Origin: Hofstenia miamia
Lineage: Eukaryota; Xenacoelomorpha; Acoela
Direction: 5' to 3'
Assembly: GCA_004352715.1 (NCBI GenBank)
Contig: SCFE01000043.1
Coordinates: 978,017 to 1,042,016 of the forward strand
Length of the DNA stretch: 64,000 nt
Both the position numbers and the translations under genes were made by a program. Below the pieces are notes generated by a model that did not search any database, was not told the origin of the DNA, and was given only the letters and a program-made list of their open reading frames with translations. The first letter of the stretch is position 1; each line of letters begins with the position of its first letter. Of the stretch, positions 35,753 to 46,127 are shown piece by piece.

Positions 35753-35946
35753 TTAATAGATATTGTTGTAAATTTGTTTATACAATAAATATGCAAATAA
35801 TGTTGCAGCTTTATAAAAAGTATTAGTTGTGTTTCCGATGAACATCCATAAACCTACTTTGCTTGGATATGCAGAATTCATTATTTGATTAGTTGCGATG
35901 CAGACTATAGGCATTATTGGTATTGCAAAACTGTTAAGCATATCTC
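35753..35946 (-). other. Candidate terminal exon of a membrane protein, minus strand
   Basis: After a possible acceptor (ATTACGAG, phase 1) the minus strand is open for 62 codons to TAA. It shows MLNSFAIPIMPIVCIATNQI, a hydrophobic helix, then WMFIGNTTNTFYKAATLFAY and LLYKQIYNNIY. Two membrane-length segments followed by a short basic tail resemble the last two helices of a seven-transmembrane receptor, but no diagnostic motif is present. The plus strand is closed here. It lies inside the last intron of channel gene 2, antisense. Confidence 0.3.
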
Positions 35947-37990
35947 GTAATATAATATAAAAAACTGTTTTAGTTATTTAAATAAAAAATCACTTTTGTC
36001 ATGTAAAGTACTTCTTTGTATATTACTTTCAAAAGTGATTTTTATTCAGTCGGATATATATATATATATATATATATATAAATGTATATCACCTTTTGGC
36101 ATGAAAAAGTTTCTGTTACAATTTTGGATCAAAAGCAGGTGGTATTTTCATATTTAACTATCTATATAATATAACCACTGTCATGAGGCTGGCGGATCTA
36201 CATCTACAAGAAACGGGTTGTGTGCAAAAGTGTAGTATGCCCTGTTGTACATAGTTCTTTTACATTTCTAAAGAGGTGATATACTTAAGCGTCCTTACTC
36301 AAATGTCAGTTTTTTCAATTAGCACATACCGCCTGGACAACAGCTATATATATATCTAATTTTCCTTAAATTCGGAATTCTCTAGGTTGCGTGTACAAAA
36401 ACTATCTTAGAGCACCATCATATGGAAAATTGTAATTAGAGAAATTCCATCTTTTATATTGGATAGAATTTTCGCATTAGGTTGTTAATTATGGTATTGG
36501 TTGAAATGTCCTAACCCTAACAGATTGAATACGACGGTAGTTCTTTTAAAGAGTATTTCCATGATACTTGGATTTCCATTGTCAATTTTCAAATTCTGCT
36601 TTACGAATACAGTACTTAATGAGTTGGGAATTTACATGATATCATTGTGTATTACGGTTACAAGATTTTGCATAAAGTAGATATTTTGTTGGAAGTGAAA
36701 GTGTATAAATTATTTAAGTTCAGGAGGTTATTATATTATAGAACTTTCTTGTTGACACTTGAATCTATAGAAATGAGCTTACATATGGAAAGCTTAAATG
36801 TGTGATCATTCGTTTAAAACGAAAAATACCTCCAAATTTATTTACATAGTGTTTGTATCCCGGTAGTGAAACAATAATCCATCTCTAGAGAATACAAAAT
36901 CTAAAATAGTGTGTGAAACTCTGATCACCTAACATAGTGTAAAAGTGATTTGGCATAACCCACATTATTATTAAATATTTGCACTGTGACTTGTAAAGCA
37001 ATGCTAGAAACATCTAAATGTGCATGATTACTTTTTTCCATTAAGATTGTGCAAATTGTCTTTGTTCTTGAACGAAGGTTAAGCAAAAATTATCAAGCAG
37101 ATGGAAAAATTCATCAGAATGTGAAAACCAGATATTTTGAATAGTGCGTTCGCAAAAATGGAATACCATAAAGAAAAACTCTAATGCTATGAATACTTTA
37201 TCGCTAAAACTTTTTTGATTTTTCATTCACAAATACGCTAAAATGGTCATTTATCGAAATCAAAGCAAAATCAAATGCAGGCATTTCGAAGAAGTGATTG
37301 CATGTAAAATCAACTTTTACGGATTTTAAAATAGTTGGCCTTCACAATTCATCTTGCATTATTGATATTGTTGCGCTGATTAAATATTCAATTGATTGCT
37401 AATCAAAGATTTGGCCACTAGCTATTTACAAATTATATTTTTTCTCATTTTCTGAAATTCCCAAATAATTTCACAGTCAATTTCTTATAATGTTCTGTTA
37501 AAAACTACTTTAGTTTAGTGATCAAATATCAACAGAAATATGCACACACAAATATGAAATACAAATTTTGTTGTAGTTATGAGTCGATTCAATTGACGTT
37601 TGTAACACTTATTTGGAATTGATGTTAAAATTCCCCATTTTACATTAAGGGTAAAGGAAAGAATCTCATTTTATACAATTTGGGGATAATGAAACATGGA
37701 TTTTGCATTTCATATTTAACCCAATATAGAATCATAGATGCAATTGATGTGTTAAACACATTTTCTAGTTTTTGAAGATGTTATTTTACCTAAGGTTTCA
37801 ACAATTACTGCTTTAAATACCCATTTATTTTTGGTAAAGTGCATGAATCGACAAAAATAAATATATAGATGCATATACTTTGCTAAGGTAGAATCTTTTT
37901 CAAAATTGATTAATAAGCTAACACCTGTAATACCTTGAAAAGTACAATTTTATAAATATCGAGTATGAATATACAATATAGTTATATCCC
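35947..37990. other. Intronic AT-rich stretch
   Basis: A TA run at 36055-36082. The minus-strand open frame at 37041-37226 (FIALEFFFMVFHFC, then FSHSDEFFHLLDNF) has a hydrophobic start but no supporting splice sites. Otherwise nothing. Confidence 0.5.
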
Positions 37991-38232
37991 TTAAATAAAT
38001 ATATAAATACTATAATCAAATAATGATAAATAAGCTAATGAAATTTTTGCATAAATCATGTATACATTTTGATAATCAAACAACAATTTCGTTTGCAGAA
38101 TGTCGTTATTGAACATAATACTTAACATTGTTAGACAAGTTGCTTGTGACAAGATTGAAGATATTTCAATGAATACGATATTTGAGACATTATGGCGATT
38201 GTTGATTGAGCCACTGCATTTTACTACAACTT
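37991..38232 (-). other. Candidate exon 3 of a minus-strand membrane protein
   Basis: From a possible acceptor (CTAAAG) the frame runs to TAA: VVVKCSGSINNRHN, then EISSILSQATCLTMLSIMFN and YAKISLAYLSLFDYSIYIFI. Its start phase fits the donor of 38307-38437, restoring a Glu codon. The acceptor lacks a good pyrimidine tract, so support is weak. Confidence 0.22.
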
Positions 38233-38306
38233 CTTTAGTTATTGATGTTCTACTCAAAGTTTAAGTAATAATAAAGAGTGATTAAATGAGCAATGCTATC
38301 AATCAC

Positions 38307-38437
38307 CGGGTCTAATTATGGCGGCACCAACAAGTACGGCAGGTATGGAGAAAATGTGGCCTAATGTTACGACTAGAATATGCGATTCGTAGTACGTTAT
38401 TAATCCCATTTGAAAGCATTCCTCGTCTGACCACATT
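38307..38437 (-). other. Candidate exon 2 of a minus-strand membrane protein
   Basis: A 131-base segment bounded by AG and a GTGATT donor, clearly GC-richer than its flanks. It encodes MWSDEECFQMGLITYYESHI, then LVVTLGHIFSIPAVLVGAAI and IRP, a long hydrophobic helix. The composition and lack of stops look exonic. I do not recognise the family; a receptor or transporter is possible. It lies antisense inside the last large intron of channel gene 2. Confidence 0.35.
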
Positions 38438-38591
38438 CTATTATTATTATTATTATTTATATTATTCACTGTAATTAATATAGCTTATTATTAATATTGA
38501 TTTAAGAATCTAATAATACAATACACAAAGACAAGCTATATTCTGGAAGGAACGACACTTACTCGAAGCAAACAAGCAGTGCTCTCCTTAC
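38438..38591. other. (ATT)n-bearing spacer
   Basis: Contains ATTATTATTATTATTATT at about 38439-38456. On the minus strand it would be the short intron between candidate exons 1 and 2. Confidence 0.5.
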
Positions 38592-38631
38592 TTAATTGTG
38601 TGCCTCATTGCTATGAATCCCAACAAAACGA
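38592..38631 (-). other. Candidate exon 1 fragment of a minus-strand membrane protein
   Basis: Forty bases between an acceptor (AATACAG) and a donor (AA/GTAAGG). They encode VVLLGFIAMRHTI with two trailing bases that fit the next exon's first base, making Lys. A hydrophobic helix followed by MRHTIK would suit the end of a first membrane helix. So short an exon with no homology is weak evidence. Confidence 0.18.
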
Positions 38632-39408
38632 CTGTATTAATTTAATTAATAAAAGAATTTCTAAAATCAACTTGACTCCACAGTCTGATACAATAGAATA
38701 CTGAAAATATAATTTCAAAAAACTATAAATTTCAATTCTATAAATTACTTACAAATCGCTTTATATTCTGATGTCTTATTTATACATTAATTGACAAAAC
38801 CTGTGAAAAATACATCTGAGTCTAACTAAATAATGAAAGAAATTAAGGAGTCGAAAAAGATTTGAAAAATACAGACTTGAACTATTTTAGCAATATACTC
38901 ACAATAATAAGGGTACTGTTAGACTGCGTGATTGGTCAAATGAGATCTATCAAAGGTATCGCACGCCGAATGCTATGGTTAGGCATGTGTGATCTTCCTT
39001 GCAATGCAGTCTAACTTTATTGGTGATGCGATTATATAGTTATTCTTGATACCAATCACATACTCTAACCGAAGCCTAAGGTACTATTGTATTCGTTAAT
39101 GAGGATTTGTTTATGCACTATGGGATTTTATAACAGAAGCAAATACTATTTTTCGATTACATTTAATTCGCATATGTATAGTTGGGTACATTCATTCCGA
39201 AGTTTTTCTTATGCTGTGCATAATATGTATAGTAGTATGTAGAAGGGCTATTCTAGTCCATGTTTGCTCCACCCTATGGAGTTTATGTTGATTCGGAGAT
39301 AACTTTGAAAAAGTTAAAATATAAAATTTATTTAGTTGATTGTTGACAAAGTAAAACCATAGAGTATAAGTAATAAAAATTATTTACTGAGAAATTTAAA
39401 GGAACGTA

Positions 39409-40310
39409 CAGAAAACCCTCACCTATTCGCGGGTCCCCATTTGCGAGTTAGACTCTTAACACTAACACATGTGTTGTACAGTAAAGTAATACACTATGGG
39501 TCACAATGCTTTGCGGTGTTACTGCCCTCCTGTACTTACATTTCTTTTGATAAAAATATTGTTGCAGTACATTATCAAGTACATAATTGCATGCAATATT
39601 ACTACATTATTACTATATTATTAATATATTAATTAGTAAGAGAGTCATTAGAAAGTGTTTGGGAAGCATTTAGTACCGTTTAATAATATTCAAAAAAATA
39701 CGAATACAGATATTGAAACAATATTGTTTCATAATAAAGACATTAAAAATAACATAAAATAGCTTGTTGCTGCTGCATATTCCAAAAATGTAATATTGAA
39801 AAATTTTTTAATATTTTAGTTCAACTGTTATGTTAAATGAGCAATATTTATATTTCTTATTTTAAATATTTCTGCATATTCGGATATTGTAATTCTTTCT
39901 TAAATGTTTTATAATATGAAGTAACTGAAATATAAAAAGTTGTTGTAACACTATGCTACACGAACAACCTTTATCACCAATTTTTTTCGCCAACTAAAAT
40001 CGTTCGTGTAGCATCCCCTCCCCAACTTTTGTCTAAAACTAATAAAATGACAAAAGTTGTTCGTGTACCATACCAAATCAACAACAAAAGTTGGCGACAA
40101 AACTTGTTCGTTCGGACGACAGAAATTGGTGACAAAAGTTGGCAACAAAAGTTCTTCGTTCGAAAGACAAAAATCGGTGACAGAAGTTGTTCGTGTAGCA
40201 TGGGATATAATCTCATACATAGACGTCTAAAAACTACATTCAATATTCGCTGTTTTCGCTATTCGCGGGGAGTAAGCAACGCAACCCCCGCGAATAGCGA
40301 GGGGATACTG
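39409..40310. mobile_element. Pogo/Tigger-like DNA transposon relic with TA target duplication
   Basis: The left end CAGAAAACCCTCACCTATTCG (39409) and the reverse complement of the right end, CAGTATCCCCTCGCTATTCG, are inverted copies. TA lies outside both (39407-39408 and 40311-40312). CAGT ends, TA target and CCCTC..ATTCGCGGG are characteristic of pogo/Tigger elements of the Tc1/mariner superfamily. No transposase frame is present, so it is a non-autonomous or decayed copy. A 249-base element is nested at 39953-40201 and the 3' end is tandemly duplicated. Confidence 0.75.
39953..40201. mobile_element. 249-bp MITE with 16-bp perfect terminal inverted repeats
   Basis: It begins ATGCTACACGAACAAC and ends GTTGTTCGTGTAGCAT, an exact inverted match. 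Inside, the words TTCGTGTAGCAT, TTCGTGTACCAT, ACAAAAGTTG and GGTGACA recur, so the core is built of short degenerate repeats. The superfamily and the target-site duplication are unclear. Confidence 0.78.
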
Positions 40311-40618
40311 TAATCCCTATTGCTGCAATATTAGTTTTATGTATATTTAATCAACCTGATAGAACTTATACATTTTATGATAGCAGATTTTTGTAATTGT
40401 TGTTGGGGTCATTGGATATAATCTCATACATAGACGTCTAAAAACTACATTCAATATTCGCTGTTTTCGCTATTCGCGGGGAGTAAGCAACGCAACCCCC
40501 GCGAATAGCGAGGGGATACTGTAATCCCTATTGCTGCAATATTAGTTTTATGTATATTTAATCAACCTGATAGAACTTATACATTTTATGATAGCAGATT
40601 TTTGTAATTGTTGTTGGG
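40203..40618 (+). repeat. Tandem duplication, two copies of period 211
   Basis: GGATATAATCTCATACATAG starts at 40203 and again at 40414, and the copies match by eye over about 205 bases. Each contains the pogo-like right end, including a GCTATTCGCGGGG ... CCCCGCGAATAGC hairpin with 13-base arms, and about 100 bases of downstream flank. The duplication thus post-dates insertion, or it reflects an assembly error. Confidence 0.88.
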
Positions 40619-41341
40619 ATTTCTCATTCTGTGAGTTTATTTTGATACGTTATTCACAACTCAAAGTTTACTTATATTTATAGTTTTAGCGTTTTTAGGC
40701 TTATACAATAACATATTATATAGGGCTTCCCAAAGAAATCAAACCGAACTTTAATTTGATATTACACTTAGGCTATTGTTGGTACTTGATTTCTGTAAAA
40801 ATTAGCATGTTCGATAACAATATGTCTTTTCACAGTAAAAATTGTGCATGAATAAAATAGATATAATATGGATTTTAGTGGAAGCTACTGAAAGTATATT
40901 TATTCTAAGATTGAACATTCTTTACTTAATCCTGTTTAAAAAGTGCAATGTTTCGTTTTATTTACAATACCAATGGCACAAATGCATTAAGCATTGTACA
41001 GTTACAAAAAAATACCGTTAGAAAAGAAACCTACTCAAGTAAATCTACAAATATCTCAAAAGGCAGTCCTCGTGGTGAGTCAAAGCAAAGTTAGGTATAC
41101 AACGGAATGAAAATTATGTTCAAGAAAATGCTTAGAAGTTATGAGCATTTTCACCATTCCATTGGTAAATGATATGCATTTTTTGTATTTCTATAAAAAT
41201 AATTCATTTTGTTATTAAATTTTGTTTCTTTGATATCCCCGGAGCAAATGTACTTCGGTGGTTTCCATAAATAATGGCATTGTTATAATTCTATTCATGC
41301 AGACCAAATATAATTTTTACTGTGAAAGAAAATACTAGTTT
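40619..41341. other. Intronic AT-rich stretch
   Basis: No gene or repeat recognised. Confidence 0.6.
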
Positions 41342-41428
41342 TTACAGAACTCAAATATAAACAATAGCCAAATATCAATTTCAAATAAATGTTGGGAATA
41401 AAATAGCTTTAAGAAAATCTAAATTTAC
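41342..41428 (+). repeat. Dispersed repeat, copy 2 (partner 7371-7457)
   Basis: Identical by eye to 7371-7457 over 87 bases, followed by a TA run at 41444-41467. Confidence 0.9.
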
Positions 41429-41578
41429 AAATATTTTTTACTACATATATATATATATATATATATAAATAATATATATATTCTAATTTTTCTTTGGACA
41501 TAATTTGTGTTTAGAAACTCATATCACATAGAAACACAGAATTGTCGGTGAAGCTAATAAAGTTTATTCACACTTTAG

Positions 41579-41691
41579 ATGTTTATGCCCGATGGGGTTT
41601 TCCTCTTTCTTTTGTTTTAGTTAACGCTGTATTCTGGAGTTACTACATGTTAGATGAGAACTCTAGCATTTATATATTTAACAGAGATTGA
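41579..41691 (+). CDS. Cys-loop ligand-gated ion channel, TM4 and C-terminus exon (probably gene 2)
   Basis: After a good acceptor (ATTCACACTTTAG) the frame encodes VYARWGFPLSFVLVNAVFWS, then YYMLDENSSIYIFNRD and TGA at 41689. This is the canonical TM4 signature of the family: Asp/Tyr, then a basic residue, FPLxF, N, (F/Y)W and YY. The short extracellular tail is typical. From 41579 the start is phase 1, whereas the TM1-TM3 exon ends in phase 0. Either an intracellular-loop exon lies between, or an upstream acceptor is used; the frame stays open upstream to 41515, including KLIKFIHTLD. Assignment to gene 2 rests on strand and order; a third gene is possible. Confidence 0.75.
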
Positions 41692-42780
41692 TTTTGCGTG
41701 TGCATGCATTTATTGTTAATGTGTTTGTGTTGTGTCGCTATGATTGTTAATTTAAAGCTTCTATGTTTTACAATTAGGAAAACAAAAATTGCTTCACATT
41801 AAGTGTATATATAATTTAAGCTTAGTTCTTACTCAATATTTTGCAATACACATCCGAGTCGTTTCCACATTTTACGACGGGCTTTGTGAATAAGAAGGTT
41901 CTTTTCTGTTATTTCCGTTAATCATAATTTTTATATTGTTATTCATAAAGATCCAGCAAGAGCAAACCTAAAAAATTGAAAATTTTTAGAAAACAAACAT
42001 CAATGAGATAATCACTAACTATGAGCCTAGAATAGTTTGTTCAATGTAAGCTGCAAAACAAATTGATAATCTACAAAATAAATTATTTCAAATATACTGT
42101 TTTGCAAGATGTAAAAACTGTGGTCCGCATTTGAGTCCGCAGTTTATTTGTGTTTGCCCAGGCTCTCATGAAGATTTGTTCAACCCGTTCACTCCCACTT
42201 TTGCTAATATAAATACAACTGCAACCGCATGCACTGTTTGAGCATCATTTAAACAAAGTACTTCAAAAATTTTCAAAAGTCAATCATTCTGCATATCAAA
42301 ATTCAAGCAAGTCAATATTCTAATTTCTCATCAAATTGCATCGTTTTGAACAGATATAAAAATTCATGGGAAGTGTTATCATGTTGAAGTAAATCAGTGG
42401 ATCATCACCAGATTGAATGGATCTCAACAGTTATTGCATATGAGAATTTTACAAAAAACTTTTGTTCAAAGATATTTTGGTATTAAAAGAATCTCTGAGG
42501 CATACCAAAGTGTCATTGTAAGGATTTGTAAAATTAAACAGATAAAATTTTGAATATATTAATAAATCACAATAATTATTTTTAAATAATTAAGGTTAAT
42601 TGACAGTTAATGAAAATATATTTAAATAACCTAATAACGCTATCATTCCTAATGCAAATAAATAAATATAAATAAATAGTCGCTTTATTTCCTGTACATT
42701 TATATACAAAAATACCACAAATTTAAATAGGAAAAAAACAAAAATAAAAATAAGCACAGAAACCCAAAATGCTGTACATC
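41692..42780. other. Downstream flank of the channel gene
   Basis: No gene recognised. The 3' UTR and polyadenylation site of the channel gene should lie here; AATAAA-like words are frequent and not informative in such AT-rich DNA. Confidence 0.5.
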
Positions 42781-43606
42781 GCTAGATCCTTTTTAATATA
42801 TTTTGGCAAGTCGCCATTGGTAAAAATGATTTTTGAAAGCGAGTTGTTCTGAGACGGTAAGATCAAAAAGTAGACCGAGTGCCATTAAGTAAGCTTTTAG
42901 AGCTAGTAATTTCAGAGTAAAGATGATGATCAACATTATTAATAACTTTCTCAACAAACTTGATAAACTGATTTTTTAAATAATAATCTACAATTGATGA
43001 CATCTTTTGTTTGGTAAAATTTGACGCTGGTGAAACTTTATTTAAATATGTAAAAGGTTTTCGTAATTTGGTTTTCTGTTTTTCACTTAAAGAAATCCCA
43101 AAAACTATTAATCCGTACATGCAGTGAGGCAGATGAAAGACTTAAATAGAATAACGTGTCTAGGATAATCAAGATTTTTATACAAGTAAGAAAAAATTTT
43201 TATCGAATAATTAATCTTTTTGATCATTACATTAACCTGCTCATTACATTTTAAATGATCATCAAAATGCAAACCCAGTTGTTTTGAATTGTTTACCTTT
43301 CCTATGTTTTTATTCATTATGGTAATAGCTTCATCAGCAATCTCATCCAAACACTCATTTGAACATATTCCTTTAAGAAATAATTCTTCGCAATTTCCAA
43401 CATTAAAAATTAAGTTATGACTTTAACAAAAATCCTCAATTGCAGCATATCAATTTTGTATAAATCAAAATCATTTATACTGTGAATCGCCTTAAAAATT
43501 TTAGTATCATCTGAGTATTTATTCAAATCACAATAATTCGCCTTCATTAAATTATTTATATATGTAAAAAGAGGGCCAATCATATGCCCGCCCTGTGGTA
43601 TCCCTT
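42781..43606 (-). mobile_element. LINE reverse transcriptase, C-terminal half, minus strand
   Basis: Reading the minus strand from 43606: GIPQGG and GPLFTYINNL (RT motif B), KYSDDTKIF (the catalytic YxDD motif C), then after a frameshift KQLGLHFDDHLK, NYSIKIFSYLYKNLDYPRH and MYGLIVFG (thumb and connection), ending near EQLAFKNHFYQWRLAKIY. The order is that of CR1/Jockey-like LINEs. At least three frame changes make it a pseudogene. It is cut at motif B right where the plus-strand LINE begins. It is not the missing half of the copy at 47130-48694, because both contain motif B. Confidence 0.82.
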
Positions 43607-43621
43607 ATTATCAATCAATAA

Positions 43622-43692
43622 GGGGCCCTAGTGGCCAAGGGGTAGAAGGCTAGACTGGGACTGCGAGGACTCGGGTTCGAGCCCGACCCTAC
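43622..43692 (+). other. tRNA-like head of the RLE LINE (A-box and B-box)
   Basis: TAGTGGCCAAGGGGTAGA resembles a pol III A-box (TRGYNNARNNG), and GGTTCGAGCCC is a textbook B-box (GGTTCGANNCC). They stand about 33 bases apart, as in tRNA genes. A TGGCC/GGCTA stem fits a D-arm, and a 5-base stem with a six-base loop fits a T-arm. The acceptor and anticodon stems do not pair, so this is not a functional tRNA gene. It opens the plus-strand LINE and could act as an internal promoter or be a captured SINE head. Confidence 0.55.
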
Positions 43693-43844
43693 CTTCAATG
43701 ACAGTGCAACTAAAAGAAAAGGCCCTCAGTCCCCGGCAGGCCTTAAATGGTCAGAGGGTGCGAAAAATCTCCGGTCAACAATCGGACTTTACAATCGGAA
43801 GTTTGGACTCGAGAAGTAGCAGTATAAGATCCACACAGACCAAT

Positions 43845-44286
43845 CGACAACGGCAAAAATGGACAGATGAACAGGATAGCATTAGAGTTTTACAGAAGAA
43901 GCAGACCAGATGAGAGGGGTTATAGGAAGAGAATGTTGGAAGAATGGAAAAAAGAAGAAACAGGATTAGAAGTTACAGAGCAGAGGCTTGCAGGTCAGGT
44001 CAGAAAGCTGAAACTGGATGAGAATAAGGGAAAAGGAAAAGCTGAACAGACGAAGCAAAAGGAAAATGAAGTGGCAGATATAGTAGTAGTGGTAGAAACA
44101 GCAGAAACCGCAGCTGTAGAAACACAGACATCAATCAAGGAAAGGATGAAGAAAGAAATAGAAGACAGAAGTAGGTTGCCAGTTCCAAGAGGCATTAAGA
44201 GAAGCGAGTTAGCAGTAGAGACAGCAAATGTTAACAAAGTATTAGAAAGGATAGAAGCTAAGACTGTAACAGAGATAGACAGGTAG
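43845..44286 (+). pseudogene. N-terminal Myb/SANT-like DNA-binding region of the RLE LINE
   Basis: QKWTDEQ in one frame continues, after a one-base shift near 43870, as IALEFYRRSRPDERGYRKRM, then LEEWKKEETGLEVTEQRLAG and QVRKL. W....E...L...Y........GYR+RM...W........T.QRL..Q.R is the pattern seen at the N-terminus of this LINE family and resembles a Myb/SANT fold. A Lys/Glu-rich linker follows (to TEIDR, TAG at 44284). Its probable role is target-DNA or RNA binding during integration; that is inferred from the family. Confidence 0.65.
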
Positions 44287-44949
44287 ACAGGTGAGTGTAT
44301 GCAGGCGCATGAGAGGTGCCGAAAAATGTAGACATGTACATGAAGAAGAAAAGACGAAGAGAAGATAAGGGAGACAGAAAGCCAGCATGGGAGAGAAGAA
44401 TTCAGAATAAAGTGGCAAGGATTAGGCAGCAAATAGGGAAGATCAGGACAAGTAAGGCGGTACAGGACAGGTGCAGAGTAGGTAAGGGGAAGACTATAGA
44501 AACTGCAAGAGAAGAGCTTAAGTAGAGATTAGTTGCAGAAGCTGAGAAACTGAGAAAATATAGGGCAAGTGTGAAGCCGGCAAGAGACAATATGAAGTTT
44601 GAGACTGAGGAAGGAAAATTCTACAAAGACCTAGATGCAGGGGAAAAGGCTACAGCTAGAGCAGGCGAGGACGCAGTAAGAATTTGGGAGAATATATGTG
44701 GAAGTGCGGGACCAGAGATAGAGTGAGAAGATACAGAAGGAATTCAGGCAAGAAGAAGAAGTAATCACAACTGCGAAGCTGAAGGAGGCTCAAAAGAAGA
44801 CGAAGAACTGAACGGCACCAGGCAGAGATGAGGTACATGGGTATTGGCTGAAGAAGTTCACAAGTGTTCATGACAAACTAGTAGTAGCATTGGAAGAGTG
44901 TGTGGTGAGTGGGTGTCCAGAGTGGATGGTAGTGGAAGGACATTTCTGA

Positions 44950-45880
44950 TACAGAAGGACCCAAAGAAGGGCAGTGAGGCAAGCAACTTCAGGCCAATAA
45001 CATGACTGCCAACAACTTGGAAATTGCTAACTTCTGTGATTTCAAGTAGGCTGGCTTGTTACTTAGAACAGAACAGGTTGATACCAGAGGAGCAGAAGAG
45101 ATGTAGGACAAGAACAAGAGGATGCAAAGATCAGTTGTTAATAGACCAGGCAATAGTGGAGAATTGTAGAAGGAAGAAAAACTTAGCAATGGCATGGGTA
45201 GACTACAGGAAGGCATATGACTGCATATCACATAGATGGGTATTGAGGACGCTAGAGGCTAATGGAGTTTCACGAAAATGTGTTGAGTTTCTAGGAAGAG
45301 AGATGGGAAAGTGGCAGACTGAGATAGACGGGCACAGGCTGAGATTTAGGCGAGGCATATTCCAGGGAGACAGCTTAGCGCACTACTGTTCGTAGTTAGC
45401 TTAATCCTTATTACAGAAAAATTAAAGGAGACAAGCATAGGGTATAAGATGGAGAAGAATGGTAGAGCAGTGAGTCACCTATGGTACATGGACGACCTAA
45501 AGATGTAAGCTAGTTTTAAGAAGATGTTGCAGAAGCAAGTGGAGATATTGGAGAAGGCAAGCAGAGATTCTGGGTTGGAATTTGGATTAGGAAAGTGTGC
45601 AGCAGTGACAATGACTAGAGGCAAGTGTGTGGATGGGGAGGGTTTGAAAACAAGCAGGGGGATAAGATTGAACAAGTCAACGAGGGGTACAAGTCCTTAG
45701 GTGTGATAGAGAAAGATAGAACAGATCATGAGGAAATGAAGACGAGGCTAAGAAAACAATACAAGAGGAGAGTAAGGAAAGTACTACAGAAGTCAGCATT
45801 AAATGGGCAGAATAGTATAAAGGCAATTAATAAATACATGGGCGATACCAGTATTGAGATATTCGGCAGGAATAGTTAGG
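44950..45880 (+). pseudogene. Reverse-transcriptase domain of the RLE LINE
   Basis: SNFRPIT at about 44985 (RT motif 1, one frame change before LLTSVISSRLACYL), EEQKRCRTRTRGCKDQLLID, motif A AMAWVDYRKAYDCISHRWVL with its catalytic Asp near 45202, motif B FRRGIFQGDSL, then a frame change, then WYMDDLKM at 45482-45505 (motif C, YMDD with Met in place of the Ala of most LINEs), and GYKSLGVIEKDRTDHEEMKT in the thumb. These are the features of the R4/Dong-like RT. The broken frame means no functional enzyme. Confidence 0.83.
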
Positions 45881-46127
45881 TGGAACACGAATGAACTAAT
45901 GGAGCTAGACAGGGAAACAAGGAAGATACTAGCAGCAGAGAGAGCAGTCAACTTAAATGGAGATGTAGATAGGCTGTACATGGCAAGGCATAAGGGAGGG
46001 AAAGGACTACTAAGTTTAGAGGAAACTGTAGAAGCAGAAGCACTTTGGCTAAAGGAATATGTAGAAAACCAAACTAAGGGGTCACTACTGGAGGTCACTA
46101 AGGAGTTAAGGAAGATAAGAGCTGACA

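Noticed and set aside
43622-43692. Functional tRNA gene
   Set aside because: A- and B-box are present but the acceptor and anticodon stems do not pair and the T-loop is six bases; it heads a LINE, so it is treated as tRNA-like.
43995-44871. Minus-strand Ser/Leu-rich frames across the RLE LINE
   Set aside because: Antisense shadows of the purine-rich LINE coding strand; the plus strand carries the recognisable domains.
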